Origin: Candidatus Woesearchaeota archaeon
GTDB lineage: Archaea; Nanobdellota; Nanobdellia; Woesearchaeales; 21-14-0-10-32-9
Direction of reading: 5' to 3'
DNA: 33,104 bases
Assembly (NCBI GenBank): GCA_021736975.1
Contig: JAIPET010000010.1
Coordinates: 1 to 33,104 of the forward strand
The notes beneath the pieces are model-generated. The model saw only the letters and a program-made list of their open reading frames with translations, searched no databases and was not told where the DNA came from. The position numbers and the translations under genes were made by a program. Shown here in pieces: positions 1-8,383 of the stretch. Positions within the stretch are counted from its first letter, which is position 1, and every line of letters starts with the position of its first letter.

Positions 1-2
1 AA

Positions 3-986
3 TTTGAATTTAATTTATCTAATATTAATAATTCTGTAAACAAATATATAAATGCTGTTAATGCTTTTTTTAATAAATGTAATTTTAGAAAACAAGGTTA
101 TTTAATTCCTGAACTTAAAGCAGAATTTATTAAGTTGAATGTTTCTTATATTCGTTCAAATATTAATTTGCCTGAAATAAATAATTATTGTTGTGAAAAT
201 AATGCTTGTTATGTATGTAAGGATTCAAAAATTCCTGTAATATTTGTTCATGGACATAGTTTTAATGATAGGAATAGTCCTTTATTTAATAGCAATATTT
301 TTGTTAAAATTATTAAATTACTTGAAAAAAAAGGTTTTTATGATGGTGGTTTTGGTTTTATAGAAAAAAATAACGACGCTATTTTTTTAGGATATGATAA
401 ACAAACTATGTTTAGATATTCTTATTATTTAGATGATTCAGAAGAGTCTTTGTTAATATCTAATAAAGAACATATTGATGTTTATTCAGATAGATTAAAT
501 AATTATTTAAATTATGTATCTTCTATTACTGGTTCAAAAAAAATAATTATTGTAGCGCATTCTATGGGTGGTTTGGTTGTGAGAGATTATATTAATAAAT
601 ACGGGTCAGATAATATTCATAAACTCATCATGATTGGCACTCCAAATAAAGGAATTACTAACGGTGTTTATTCTAAGTGTCCTATACTTGGAGCTAAAAA
701 AGAATGTGATGATATGTGGCTTAATAGCAAATTTATTGAACAACTTAATAAGAATATACCTAAATCCTTACCTGAAAATGTTGTTATTATTGCAGGTAAA
801 GGTTGTGATGTTGATGGTTTTGACGGGGATGGTGTTGTGGCATTAAAAAATACTTTATTAGATGATGTTAAAAGTTATGTAATTAAAGGTTCTTGTGGAC
901 ATCTTCCTAATATGCATTCTGATTTACTTAATCCTTCAATTTATCCTGAAGCTATTGATATTTTAGTGAGGGAGATTTCTGAATGA
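3..986 (+). CDS. Lipase-like alpha/beta hydrolase (5'-partial, runs off the window edge)
   Basis: VAHSMGGLVVRDY nucleophile elbow (GxSxG-like) and PVIFVHGHSF oxyanion region. The track starts at a TTG (135), but the frame is open to base 3 (FEFNLSNINNSVNKYINAVNAFFNKCNFRKQGYLIPELKAEFIK...). Confidence 0.8.
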   Translation, partial: FEFNLSNINNSVNKYINAVNAFFNKCNFRKQGYLIPELKAEFIKLNVSYIRSNINLPEINNYCCENNACYVCKDSKIPVIFVHGHSFNDRNSPLFNSNIFVKIIKLLEKKGFYDGGFGFIEKNNDAIFLGYDKQTMFRYSYYLDDSEESLLISNKEHIDVYSDRLNNYLNYVSSITGSKKIIIVAHSMGGLVVRDYINKYGSDNIHKLIMIGTPNKGITNGVYSKCPILGAKKECDDMWLNSKFIEQLNKNIPKSLPENVVIIAGKGCDVDGFDGDGVVALKNTLLDDVKSYVIKGSCGHLPNMHSDLLNPSIYPEAIDILVREISE

Positions 987-1438
987 GTGGATATAAATTT
1001 CATTTTTTATTTTCCTTTCTTGTGTCATTACTACTTTTTTCAGTTGTATTTTCTTTAGAACTAGTAAAATTTAATTTGTTTTTTTTGATTGAATTGTTTT
1101 TTATTGTTCTTTTTTTCTCTTTATTACCTGATATTGATAGTAAAAAATCTTATGGATCTTTAATGCTTCATTTATTTTTTATTTTAAGTATAGTTTTATT
1201 TGCTTTAGAAATTTTAGCTTTTTGGAAGAATTTAGGGCTTTTAATCATATTTGGAGCTTTAGAAGCATATCATATTTTATTTTCTAAAAAAGGAAAAAAT
1301 CATAGAAAATTCCCTCACAAACTCATTTTTGGATTGATAATTTCTGTTTTAATTGGTATTATTTTAGGAAACTTATGGATTTTTATTTTTGGGTTCATTA
1401 GTTTTATTTCTCACCTAATAATAGATAAATTATGGTAA
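983..1438 (+). CDS. YdjM/DUF457-like membrane-bound metal-dependent hydrolase
   Basis: Multiple TM segments, LLPDID motif, HRKFPHK and C-terminal SHLIIDKLW; overlaps the preceding stop. Confidence 0.65.
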   Translation: MSGYKFHFLFSFLVSLLLFSVVFSLELVKFNLFFLIELFFIVLFFSLLPDIDSKKSYGSLMLHLFFILSIVLFALEILAFWKNLGLLIIFGALEAYHILFSKKGKNHRKFPHKLIFGLIISVLIGIILGNLWIFIFGFISFISHLIIDKLW

Positions 1439-1470
1439 AGCTTTTATACTTCAATCAACAAAGTATTGAT

Positions 1471-2082
1471 ATGAAAAGAAAAAATAAATCTAATAAAAGC
1501 ATATTTGTTGTTGGTTTGATTCTAATAATAATAATTATTCTCTTAATTTGGTGGCCTTTTAGTAAAAGTTCAGTTGAAAATTTGAATTCTACAAATAATT
1601 CATTAATTAACTTAAATTCTACTGTTGATAGTTTAACTATTAAATCATCTGCACCTGAAATTTTAGAAGAAATTATTGAACCTTCTATAGCATCTAAAAT
1701 TATTGAGTCTTCGGATATGTGTGAAGATTATGTATTGACTGAAGGAGATACAGTTAAAGTAAGCACTTATTCTGTTAAAGTTAATAATATTGGTTCTGCA
1801 GCAATTAGACTTTCTGTTGATGGAAAAGAAGGGGTTTTAGGAGAAGGAGATTTTGAAAGAATTAATGATTTAGGTGTTGAAATTAGAAATGGTAAAATTG
1901 CTTATTTTGCTTCTGATGATCCTTATAACTCTGTTGAGCTTAGGATTGGTTGTGATAAAAATGAAGATCCTAAGGACAAATATGTGCGAGATAAAGGTTT
2001 AGCTGTTTGTAAAGCGCTTATTAAAACAGTTGAAGAAAAATGTGTGAGTTCTTTTGATTTAGATAAAGATACTTTTGATTAA
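1471..2082 (+). CDS. Single-TM, probably exported hypothetical protein
   Basis: ORF 1432..2082; the internal ATG at 1471 (MKRKNKSNKSIFVVGLILIIIIILL) gives a signal/TM N-terminus. Start uncertain. Confidence 0.55.
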   Translation: MKRKNKSNKSIFVVGLILIIIIILLIWWPFSKSSVENLNSTNNSLINLNSTVDSLTIKSSAPEILEEIIEPSIASKIIESSDMCEDYVLTEGDTVKVSTYSVKVNNIGSAAIRLSVDGKEGVLGEGDFERINDLGVEIRNGKIAYFASDDPYNSVELRIGCDKNEDPKDKYVRDKGLAVCKALIKTVEEKCVSSFDLDKDTFD

Positions 2083-2122
2083 CTTTTTTATTATTCTTTT
2101 TTATTCTAATACTATTTTTTTC

Positions 2123-2139
2123 CTGAAAGTGGCTTTCAG
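2123..2139 (+). repeat. Short perfect hairpin CTGAAAG-TGG-CTTTCAG
   Basis: 7-bp perfect arms, 3-nt loop, preceded by a T-rich tract downstream of CDS 1471..2082. Confidence 0.6.
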
Positions 2140-2170
2140 TCGTCATTCTAAAGCTTTCTTAATAGAAACG

Positions 2171-2215
2171 TTTATATACTAGTAGTGTTGCAATTTAATA
2201 CAACACTAGAGGTGG
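2171..2215 (+). promoter_or_regulatory. HU promoter: TATA-like box, inverted repeat TAGTGTTG-N10-CAACACTA, SD
   Basis: TTTATATA at 2171-2178; arms 2183-2190 and 2201-2208; GAGGTGG at 2209-2215 before ATG 2222. Confidence 0.65.
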
Positions 2216-2221
2216 TTAAAT

Positions 2222-2482
2222 ATGAATAAAGCAGAACTAGTAGAAGCAGTCGCTAAAAAGACTGGATTTACAAAAGCAGACTCTGAAAGAGCACTTGATG
2301 CAACATTAGAATCTGTGTATAAAGGAGCAAAAAAATCACCTGTTCAACTTGTCGGATTTGGAACTTTCAAATACGCAAAAAGAAAAGCTAGAACAGGCGT
2401 AAACCCAGCAACTGGAGCTAAATTAAAAATTCCAGCAAAAACTGTGTTTGTTTTTAAAGCTTCAAAAAACCCAAAGTTCTAA
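2222..2482 (+). CDS. hup: HU/IHF family DNA-binding protein
   Basis: MNKAELVEAVAKKTGFTKADSERALDA...GFGTF...RKARTGVNPATGAKLKIPAKTVFVFKASK: full HU family pattern. Confidence 0.95.
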   Translation: MNKAELVEAVAKKTGFTKADSERALDATLESVYKGAKKSPVQLVGFGTFKYAKRKARTGVNPATGAKLKIPAKTVFVFKASKNPKF

Positions 2483-2515
2483 TTTTAGAACTTTGATTTT
2501 TTTTCTTTTTTTTAT
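2473..2515 (+). terminator. Bacterial-style intrinsic terminator of HU
   Basis: AAAGTTCTAA-TT-TTAGAACTTT (10-bp perfect stem, stop codon inside the stem) followed by GATTTTTTTTCTTTTTTTT. Confidence 0.75.
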
Positions 2516-2736
2516 TAAAATTAATTAAACCATATAATAAAAAAATTGTATTTATAATATAAAATAATATTTTATAAATGTAAAAGTCCATAAACAAACA
2601 ATATATTAATTTATAAAAATACAAAAAATTATTTTTAAATATGATCAAAAAAAAATTATTTTATAAAAAAACTACGTCAAGAAAATAACCACTATAATTT
2701 ATTAAAAGATTTAAACACAAAATTTATTAAAAATAA

Positions 2737-3075
2737 TTAGCCCATATAAAAATTACTTATATCTGAACTATTCCTATATTTTGAAGATACTTCTTCTTTG
2801 TTAAGTGAATTCATCATATAATTCATAAAAACATCTAAATATTGTTTTGTTTCTTTATCAGAATTTGATACATATCCTTTATTAATCAAAGGACTTTGAT
2901 CAATATTTGATCTTTTAAATTTTCCATTAGAATCTTTTGATAAAACTATTTTCCATTCTAAATCTGAAAAGTTTTTTTGTGCATTTTTAATTATATTTTG
3001 AGAAATATGATAATTACTAATTAATTCAGGAGCTATATACGCTACATTTATTGTATTTTGATCTACGCCAGACAT
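2737..3075 (-). CDS. Hypothetical protein
   Basis: 112-aa ORF with a TATA-like TTTATAAA (minus strand, ~3098-3112) about 25-30 nt upstream of the ATG. Confidence 0.5.
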   Translation of the reverse strand: MSGVDQNTINVAYIAPELISNYHISQNIIKNAQKNFSDLEWKIVLSKDSNGKFKRSNIDQSPLINKGYVSNSDKETKQYLDVFMNYMMNSLNKEEVSSKYRNSSDISNFYMG

Positions 3076-3185
3076 ATAAAATAAATATTTCTTTCTATTT
3101 ATAAAGTTTACGGTTGATTGTTACTGAAAAGTAGTTATTTAATCGGAAATATTCCGAATCCGCATCACATAATTATATGAACTAT

Positions 3186-4244
3186 TCACATCCACTGTTT
3201 AAAAGGAGACATTATTGATTCTAATACTTTTAAAAATATGGATCTTTTTTTCCATTCTTCATAATTAAATTTTTTTGAATCAATTAAAGATTGTTTTAAA
3301 TGTTTTTTTATATCCATAACAATTTTTTTATTATTTCCATAAAGAGATATTTCATAATTATGTATAAACGTTCTCCCATCAATATTTGAAGAACCTACAA
3401 TGAATTTGTCATCCACTAAAACTATTTTTGAATGCAATATTTTTTTTGTATAATAAAAAATTTTTAATCCTTTTTTATGCATTTTTCCAGTATATTTTTC
3501 TCTTAAAATATCTACTGCTCTAACATCAGATATGAATGGTAATATGATTGTTACTAAAACACCTTTTTTTACTGCTCTTTTCAATAAATATCTTAAATAT
3601 GCATCTGGTAAAAAATATGCCATCTCTATTGTTATTTCTTTTTTTGCATTTTTTATTAAATAAATTAATTTTTTTCTTATTCTTTGATATCTCCAAGAAG
3701 GCACATCCCTTAATATTTCAAATCCTTTATATCTTAATATTTTTGAAAACTTCTTAGGTCTAACTAAATGATTATTGTATTGTGCATACATATCTACAAA
3801 TGCTTTTTTGAAATTTTTTGTTATTCCACCTTCACACCTAATAGCGCATTCTCTCCATTTTAATGCATCATCTGAAAAATTTATTGAGCCTACATAAGCT
3901 ATTTTTCCATCAATTATTAACAATTTTCTATGATCTCTTTCGTGTACGTGTAAAAAGAATTTGGGATGAAATCGTATTCTTCTTGTAAATCTTATTTCGC
4001 CTCCTGCTTCTTCAAAATTTTTAAAAAAGGGTTTATTTGCATTTGATCCAAACCAATCTAAAAGAATTTTTACTTCTACTCCTTGTTTTACTTTTTTTAA
4101 TAATAAGTCTCTAAATTTAGAACCTGTATTATCTGGATCATAAATAAAACTTTCTAAATACACATATTTTTTGGCAGACTCTATATCTTTAACCATTGAT
4201 TCGTATATTTTTTCTGAGTTTCCTATAAAAGTATAATCATCCAT
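3186..4244 (-). CDS. Phospholipase D / cardiolipin synthase-like protein
   Basis: Two HKD motifs: DHRKLLIIDGKIAYVGSINFSDD and LHSKIVLVDDKFIVGSSNIDGRT. Confidence 0.92.
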   Translation of the reverse strand: MDDYTFIGNSEKIYESMVKDIESAKKYVYLESFIYDPDNTGSKFRDLLLKKVKQGVEVKILLDWFGSNANKPFFKNFEEAGGEIRFTRRIRFHPKFFLHVHERDHRKLLIIDGKIAYVGSINFSDDALKWRECAIRCEGGITKNFKKAFVDMYAQYNNHLVRPKKFSKILRYKGFEILRDVPSWRYQRIRKKLIYLIKNAKKEITIEMAYFLPDAYLRYLLKRAVKKGVLVTIILPFISDVRAVDILREKYTGKMHKKGLKIFYYTKKILHSKIVLVDDKFIVGSSNIDGRTFIHNYEISLYGNNKKIVMDIKKHLKQSLIDSKKFNYEEWKKRSIFLKVLESIMSPFKQWM

Positions 4245-4289
4245 TATCTTAATAATATTTCTCTTTATTTATATTGTTTTTCAGTAATA

Positions 4290-4664
4290 TTAATTATTTG
4301 CGTCTTTTTTCAAATCAATCCCACCTGCTAATTTATTTGCATGATTACCCTTCGTTTTTTCAATTGGAAATCTTTGTTCATATTCTTTCATTACATCTTT
4401 TATTGCTTTGTCAGATTCAATTTTACAAAGATAAGCTACTTTAAATATTAAATAAAGCATATCCCCTATGTAATTTTCTATTTCTGCTTTGTTTTCATTT
4501 ATTAATTTCATCTGAGTCTCTGTATCCACCCATTTGATAACATTCCAAAATTCTCCGATTTCTTCGTTCATATTAAGCATTAAATCTTTTATGCTTCCAG
4601 GATTACTCCAGTTCCTTTCATCATTAAATTTTTTTATATAATCTTGCATTTCATTTATTTCCAT
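4290..4664 (-). CDS. MazG-like nucleotide pyrophosphohydrolase
   Basis: NEEIGEFWNVIKW (ExxE) and GDMLYLIFKVAYLCKI (xxxD) all-alpha NTP-PPase motifs. Confidence 0.8.
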   Translation of the reverse strand: MEINEMQDYIKKFNDERNWSNPGSIKDLMLNMNEEIGEFWNVIKWVDTETQMKLINENKAEIENYIGDMLYLIFKVAYLCKIESDKAIKDVMKEYEQRFPIEKTKGNHANKLAGGIDLKKDANN

Positions 4665-4805
4665 TTTTCATACCTCATCATCAAAGATTAAATTATGATT
4701 TTAAAAGTGTAATCAGTCTATTTAATATCTTTAAGTCACATTCTATTTATAATTTATTTATATTTTATCTTTCGGTACTGCAAAAAATAATAAATACTGT
4801 TCCAT

Positions 4806-4861
4806 CCTCAATAAACCTTATAAATAAAGAAGATTTAACAATAATATCAAAGTTATTGAGG
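4806..4861 (+). promoter_or_regulatory. trxB promoter bracketed by CCTCAATAA...TTATTGAGG
   Basis: 9-bp perfect inverted arms at 4806-4814 and 4853-4861; TATA-like CTTATAAAT at 4817-4825 between them. Confidence 0.5.
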
Positions 4862-4868
4862 AGATATT

Positions 4869-5789
4869 ATGGAAAATGTATTAATTTTAGGAACGGGAAT
4901 TGCTGGAGAAACTGCTGCTATTTATACTGCGAGAGCTAATTTAAATCCTTTAGTCATAACAGGTGCAGAAGATGGCGGTCAATTAACGTTAACTACTGAA
5001 GTTGATAATTTTCCTGGTTTTCCAGAAGGTATTAGTGGCCCTATTCTTACTCAAAATGCTAAAAAACAAGCTGAAAGATTTGGAGCTAGACATAAATTTG
5101 GTTTAGCAACAGAATTTAATAAAATCGAAAATGGTTTTGAAGTAACTATTGATAGTGGAGAAAAAATTCAAACTAAAACTTTAATTATTGCTACAGGCGC
5201 TAGTGCTCGTTGGCTTGGTTTAGATTCTGAACAAAAATTTAAAGGTAAAGGCGTTAGTACTTGTGCTACTTGCGATGGTGCTTTTTACAAAGGTAAAGAA
5301 GTAGTAGTAGTTGGTGGTGGAGATAGCGCGATGGAAGAAGCAAATTTTTTAACAAAGTTCGCTGATAAAGTCACTGTTATTCATAGAAGAGATGAACTTC
5401 GTGCAAGTAAGATTATGCAAGATAAATTTTTTAAAAATGATAAAACAAATATTATTTGGGATTCTGAAATTGTTGAAGTTTTAGGAGATAATTCAGGTGT
5501 TACCGGAGTTAAAATTTTGAATAAGAAAACTAATGAAGAATCTGAATTTTCTACTCATGGAGTTTTTTTAGCAGTAGGACATATTCCTAACACAGATATT
5601 TTCAAAAATAAACTTGATATGGATGATCACGGGTATTTGAAAGTTAATGAAAAGAATGAAACTAATATTAAAGGGGTTTTTGCAGCAGGTGATGTTCATG
5701 ATACTAGGTATAGACAAGCAATTACTGCTGCTGGTTCAGGTTGTAGATCAGCTATTGAAGTTGAAAAATATTTAGAATCGTTAGAATAA
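4869..5789 (+). CDS. trxB: Thioredoxin reductase
   Basis: GTGIAGETAAIYTARA, CATCDGAFYKGKEVVVVGGGDSAMEEA, GVFAAGDVHD. Confidence 0.95.
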   Translation: MENVLILGTGIAGETAAIYTARANLNPLVITGAEDGGQLTLTTEVDNFPGFPEGISGPILTQNAKKQAERFGARHKFGLATEFNKIENGFEVTIDSGEKIQTKTLIIATGASARWLGLDSEQKFKGKGVSTCATCDGAFYKGKEVVVVGGGDSAMEEANFLTKFADKVTVIHRRDELRASKIMQDKFFKNDKTNIIWDSEIVEVLGDNSGVTGVKILNKKTNEESEFSTHGVFLAVGHIPNTDIFKNKLDMDDHGYLKVNEKNETNIKGVFAAGDVHDTRYRQAITAAGSGCRSAIEVEKYLESLE

Positions 5790-5853
5790 TTATTAATTTC
5801 TTTTTTATTAATTTATTAAAAAAATATATAAACCACTTAATAGTTATAACTAA

Positions 5854-6657
5854 ATGAGTTTGATTTTTGATAAAAATTTGTGGGTTTTTCAAGATATTGA
5901 CATGGTTAGTTTTCCTTTCAAAAAACAATTGATAAAATATATGCGAGAAGAACATAAAAAATTAAATAGTTTAATTAATTTATATGAAAAATCAGATAGA
6001 TCATATTTTGAATGGTTTTTAAAGAAATATATTGATGATAATTTTGATAAAGAAAAAAACAAATGGACAATCCTGGGAGAATTCATAAGTGAATTTAATA
6101 AAATAAAAAAAGTTAAGTCTGTAGATATAGAAACTTATGTTAATGATATGCATAGGTCTTTATTAAGAAATTTTGGGGACAGCAAATATTTCTTATCTTC
6201 AAGAAATGAAGAAATTTATGAATTGAATAAAGAATTAAAAAATTTGGGTGTCAACATCATAGGAATTACTAGCAGAGGCAGAGTTGATGATGAAAATTGG
6301 TTATATAAAAATTGCAAAGAAAAAACGCTTTTGTGGAATAAAAATGAAGAAATGAATTATGATAAAATATTTCTTCAAGATTTTAGTGACAAGCACAGAG
6401 TAATTAAGAATTTAGAAAAAGAAAATAAAGATTTTAGTGTAGATCGCGTTATTTGTATGATGGAAGATAATGCGAAAGGATTAATTAATCTAAGTAATTT
6501 AGGAGTTCCTGGCGTTTTATATGATGTAGATAATTGGAGGAATCAAGAATACATAGATAAAATAAATAAAAAACATTCCGGACTATTAACAGTTGTTAAA
6601 AATTATGAAGATATGAAAAACACAGTTTTGTTAATGACAAATGAGAAAATAAATTAA
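5854..6657 (+). CDS. HAD-superfamily-like hypothetical protein
   Basis: WVFQDIDM (possible DxD), IIGITSRG (motif II-like), CMMEDNAKGLINLSNLGVPGVLYD (motif IV-like). Confidence 0.5.
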   Translation: MSLIFDKNLWVFQDIDMVSFPFKKQLIKYMREEHKKLNSLINLYEKSDRSYFEWFLKKYIDDNFDKEKNKWTILGEFISEFNKIKKVKSVDIETYVNDMHRSLLRNFGDSKYFLSSRNEEIYELNKELKNLGVNIIGITSRGRVDDENWLYKNCKEKTLLWNKNEEMNYDKIFLQDFSDKHRVIKNLEKENKDFSVDRVICMMEDNAKGLINLSNLGVPGVLYDVDNWRNQEYIDKINKKHSGLLTVVKNYEDMKNTVLLMTNEKIN

Positions 6658-6771
6658 TAAAAATAATAAATCCAGATTAATCAAAAATTTTATATTTTTA
6701 GTTTTTATACTAAGCAAAATTTTGTTCACTATTTGGAAAATAATTTAAACTTCTAATGATTTACATCTGTT

Positions 6772-7020
6772 ATGAAAGGACACATTTGTAATGGTTGCGG
6801 AGCTGAAATAAAAAAAGAAAAAGAACCAGAACATTGCCCTATTTGTCATAAAAAAAGTTTTTCAGAGCGCGAATTTCCAAATCCCGATAAACATGATGAA
6901 TACGCTAAGAAAAAATATGATGAAGCATTAGAAATTCTTGATAAATACGAAGAAGGAACAATTCCTAGAAAATTACACGATCATGGTTGCGGTTGTGGTT
7001 CTTGTAAATATGATAAATAA
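6772..7020 (+). CDS. Small zinc-ribbon / rubredoxin-like protein
   Basis: CNGCG...CPICHKK and C-terminal HDHGCGCGSC. Confidence 0.6.
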   Translation: MKGHICNGCGAEIKKEKEPEHCPICHKKSFSEREFPNPDKHDEYAKKKYDEALEILDKYEEGTIPRKLHDHGCGCGSCKYDK

Positions 7021-7022
7021 TT

Positions 7023-7555
7023 TTAATCCAGATAGTCTCCATATTCAGAATTTTTTAAAAATCCTACAGAGTCAAAAAAATATTTGCCCATATTATCCGG
7101 TCCTTCAAGATTTTCTCTAAATGAATTTAAAACTTCTTTTTTTCTCTCTGATAAAAAGTATACGTATGATGTGGACGTCATTCTTTTCACAAAATCTTTA
7201 TCAACTATTTTTATTTTTTTAAGATTAGATAAATTTTTTATTTCTCTTGATGCTTCTCTTAAATTAATACAACCTTCAGAATTCGCATATTTTCCTATTA
7301 AAGATGATTTAGCTAAATATTTTTTTGTAAATGTTGCTCCAAAAGCTTTTTTATAAGTTTCTTCAAGAATAATATGTGGTAAAAATAAATAATTTTTTTC
7401 TGAGAATCTACATCTATATCTTTATGCAAGTATTCATTAATCGCTCTTTTTAAAAGCCCCCTCATAGTTGTATCTTTAATTATTTGAAATGAATCTACAG
7501 TATAAAAAACTTCATTAAATATTTCATCTAGTACTGTTGTAGGTTCTGAAATCAT
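7023..7555 (-). pseudogene. Hypothetical protein split by a -1 frameshift at a 7-A run (or programmed frameshift)
   Basis: The track shows only 7313..7555. Manual translation from the A7 run (T7 on +, 7393-7399) in the -1 frame gives NYLFLPHIILEETYKKAFGATFTKKYLAKSSLIGKYANSEGCINLREASREIKNLSNLKKIKIVDKDFVKRMTSTSYVYFLSERKKEVLNSFRENLEGPDNMGKYFFDSVGFLKNSEYGDYLD*. Confidence 0.75.
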
Positions 7556-7587
7556 AACTTTTGGTAATTTAAGTTAGTTTTTAAAAC

Positions 7588-8295
7588 TTAGTCTTTTTTT
7601 GCCAATTTCCAAAAATGTTTGAAATATTCTAAATTTGTTTGAGCTATTTCTTTTGATGTTGTTTTTATTATTGTTAATGGTTCTGTGTAAATATACTGTG
7701 TTGTTACATTTCCAAATATAAGTGTTGGAGCAGGAGGAATTAACTTTTTATCTAAGAAGCGATATTCTCCTTTTTTTATTTTTGAAATTGGATCTCCTTT
7801 TGCATATATTATTTTTTCAACCATTCCTTTTCTTTCTAATTCTTTAAGAAAGTTTTTTACTATTCTTGCATAATCTTCTTGATAAATTAACGGACTTATA
7901 TCCCCCCAAGAATAGTGTATTAATCCAGATTCTATTACTTCGTTAAATATGGCAATTAATCCTTTTTTTCCTTTTAATATTTCTACTTTAGTTTCTTTAT
8001 TTGGTTCTAAAGATTCTAATCTAGGTATTATGTTTGCAAAGGATTCTTGTTTTTGTTTTAGTTCTTCTAAAAGTATCTTTGGAGCAATAGGTGCAAAAAT
8101 TCTTGTTCCATTTTCTTCAGAATAACTCGCTTTTCCTTTTTGAACTAGTCTTTCAAGTACATCATAAATACTTCTTCGTTCTATTTGAGTATTTTTAAGT
8201 AATTCTGTAACTGATGCTTTTCCTAGTTTGGTGAGCGCAACATATATTTGTGCTTCTTTTGAATCAAAACCTATTGCTTCTAATTGTTCTTTCAT
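7588..8295 (-). CDS. TrmB-family transcriptional regulator
   Basis: N-terminal wHTH (LEAIGFDSKEAQIYVALTKLGKASVTELLKNTQIERRSIYDVLERLVQKGKA) plus TrmB-type C-terminal half. Confidence 0.88.
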   Translation of the reverse strand: MKEQLEAIGFDSKEAQIYVALTKLGKASVTELLKNTQIERRSIYDVLERLVQKGKASYSEENGTRIFAPIAPKILLEELKQKQESFANIIPRLESLEPNKETKVEILKGKKGLIAIFNEVIESGLIHYSWGDISPLIYQEDYARIVKNFLKELERKGMVEKIIYAKGDPISKIKKGEYRFLDKKLIPPAPTLIFGNVTTQYIYTEPLTIIKTTSKEIAQTNLEYFKHFWKLAKKD

Positions 8296-8315
8296 AAAAG
8301 CGATATAAACACCTC

Positions 8316-8365
8316 AACTTATATATTTTGTGGGTGATTAATTCCCACATAAGTTTAAATATAAA
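8316..8365. promoter_or_regulatory. Divergent promoter with central palindrome TGTGGG-N9-CCCACA
   Basis: Arms 8329-8334 and 8344-8349; minus-strand TATA-like box at ~8317-8327 and plus-strand TTTAAATATAAA at 8354-8365, each ~25 nt from its ATG. Confidence 0.65.
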
Positions 8366-8383
8366 ACACTTATTAGTAGTAAC

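Noticed and set aside
2558-2576. TATAAAAT-AAT-ATTTTATA dyad
   Set aside because: A/T only in a very AT-rich spacer; expected by chance.
2454-2648. 64-aa minus ORF
   Set aside because: Low-complexity AT-rich sequence covering the HU terminator.
3143-3157. TCGGAA-ATA-TTCCGA dyad
   Set aside because: Only 6-bp arms, no clear promoter relation; too weak to call.
4290-4664. MazG-like gene as part of a toxin-antitoxin or defence system
   Set aside because: No toxin or defence partner adjacent; standalone MazG-like housecleaning proteins are common.
7084-7356. 90-aa plus-strand ORF
   Set aside because: Antisense to the frameshifted minus-strand CDS 7023..7555, whose translation is more protein-like.
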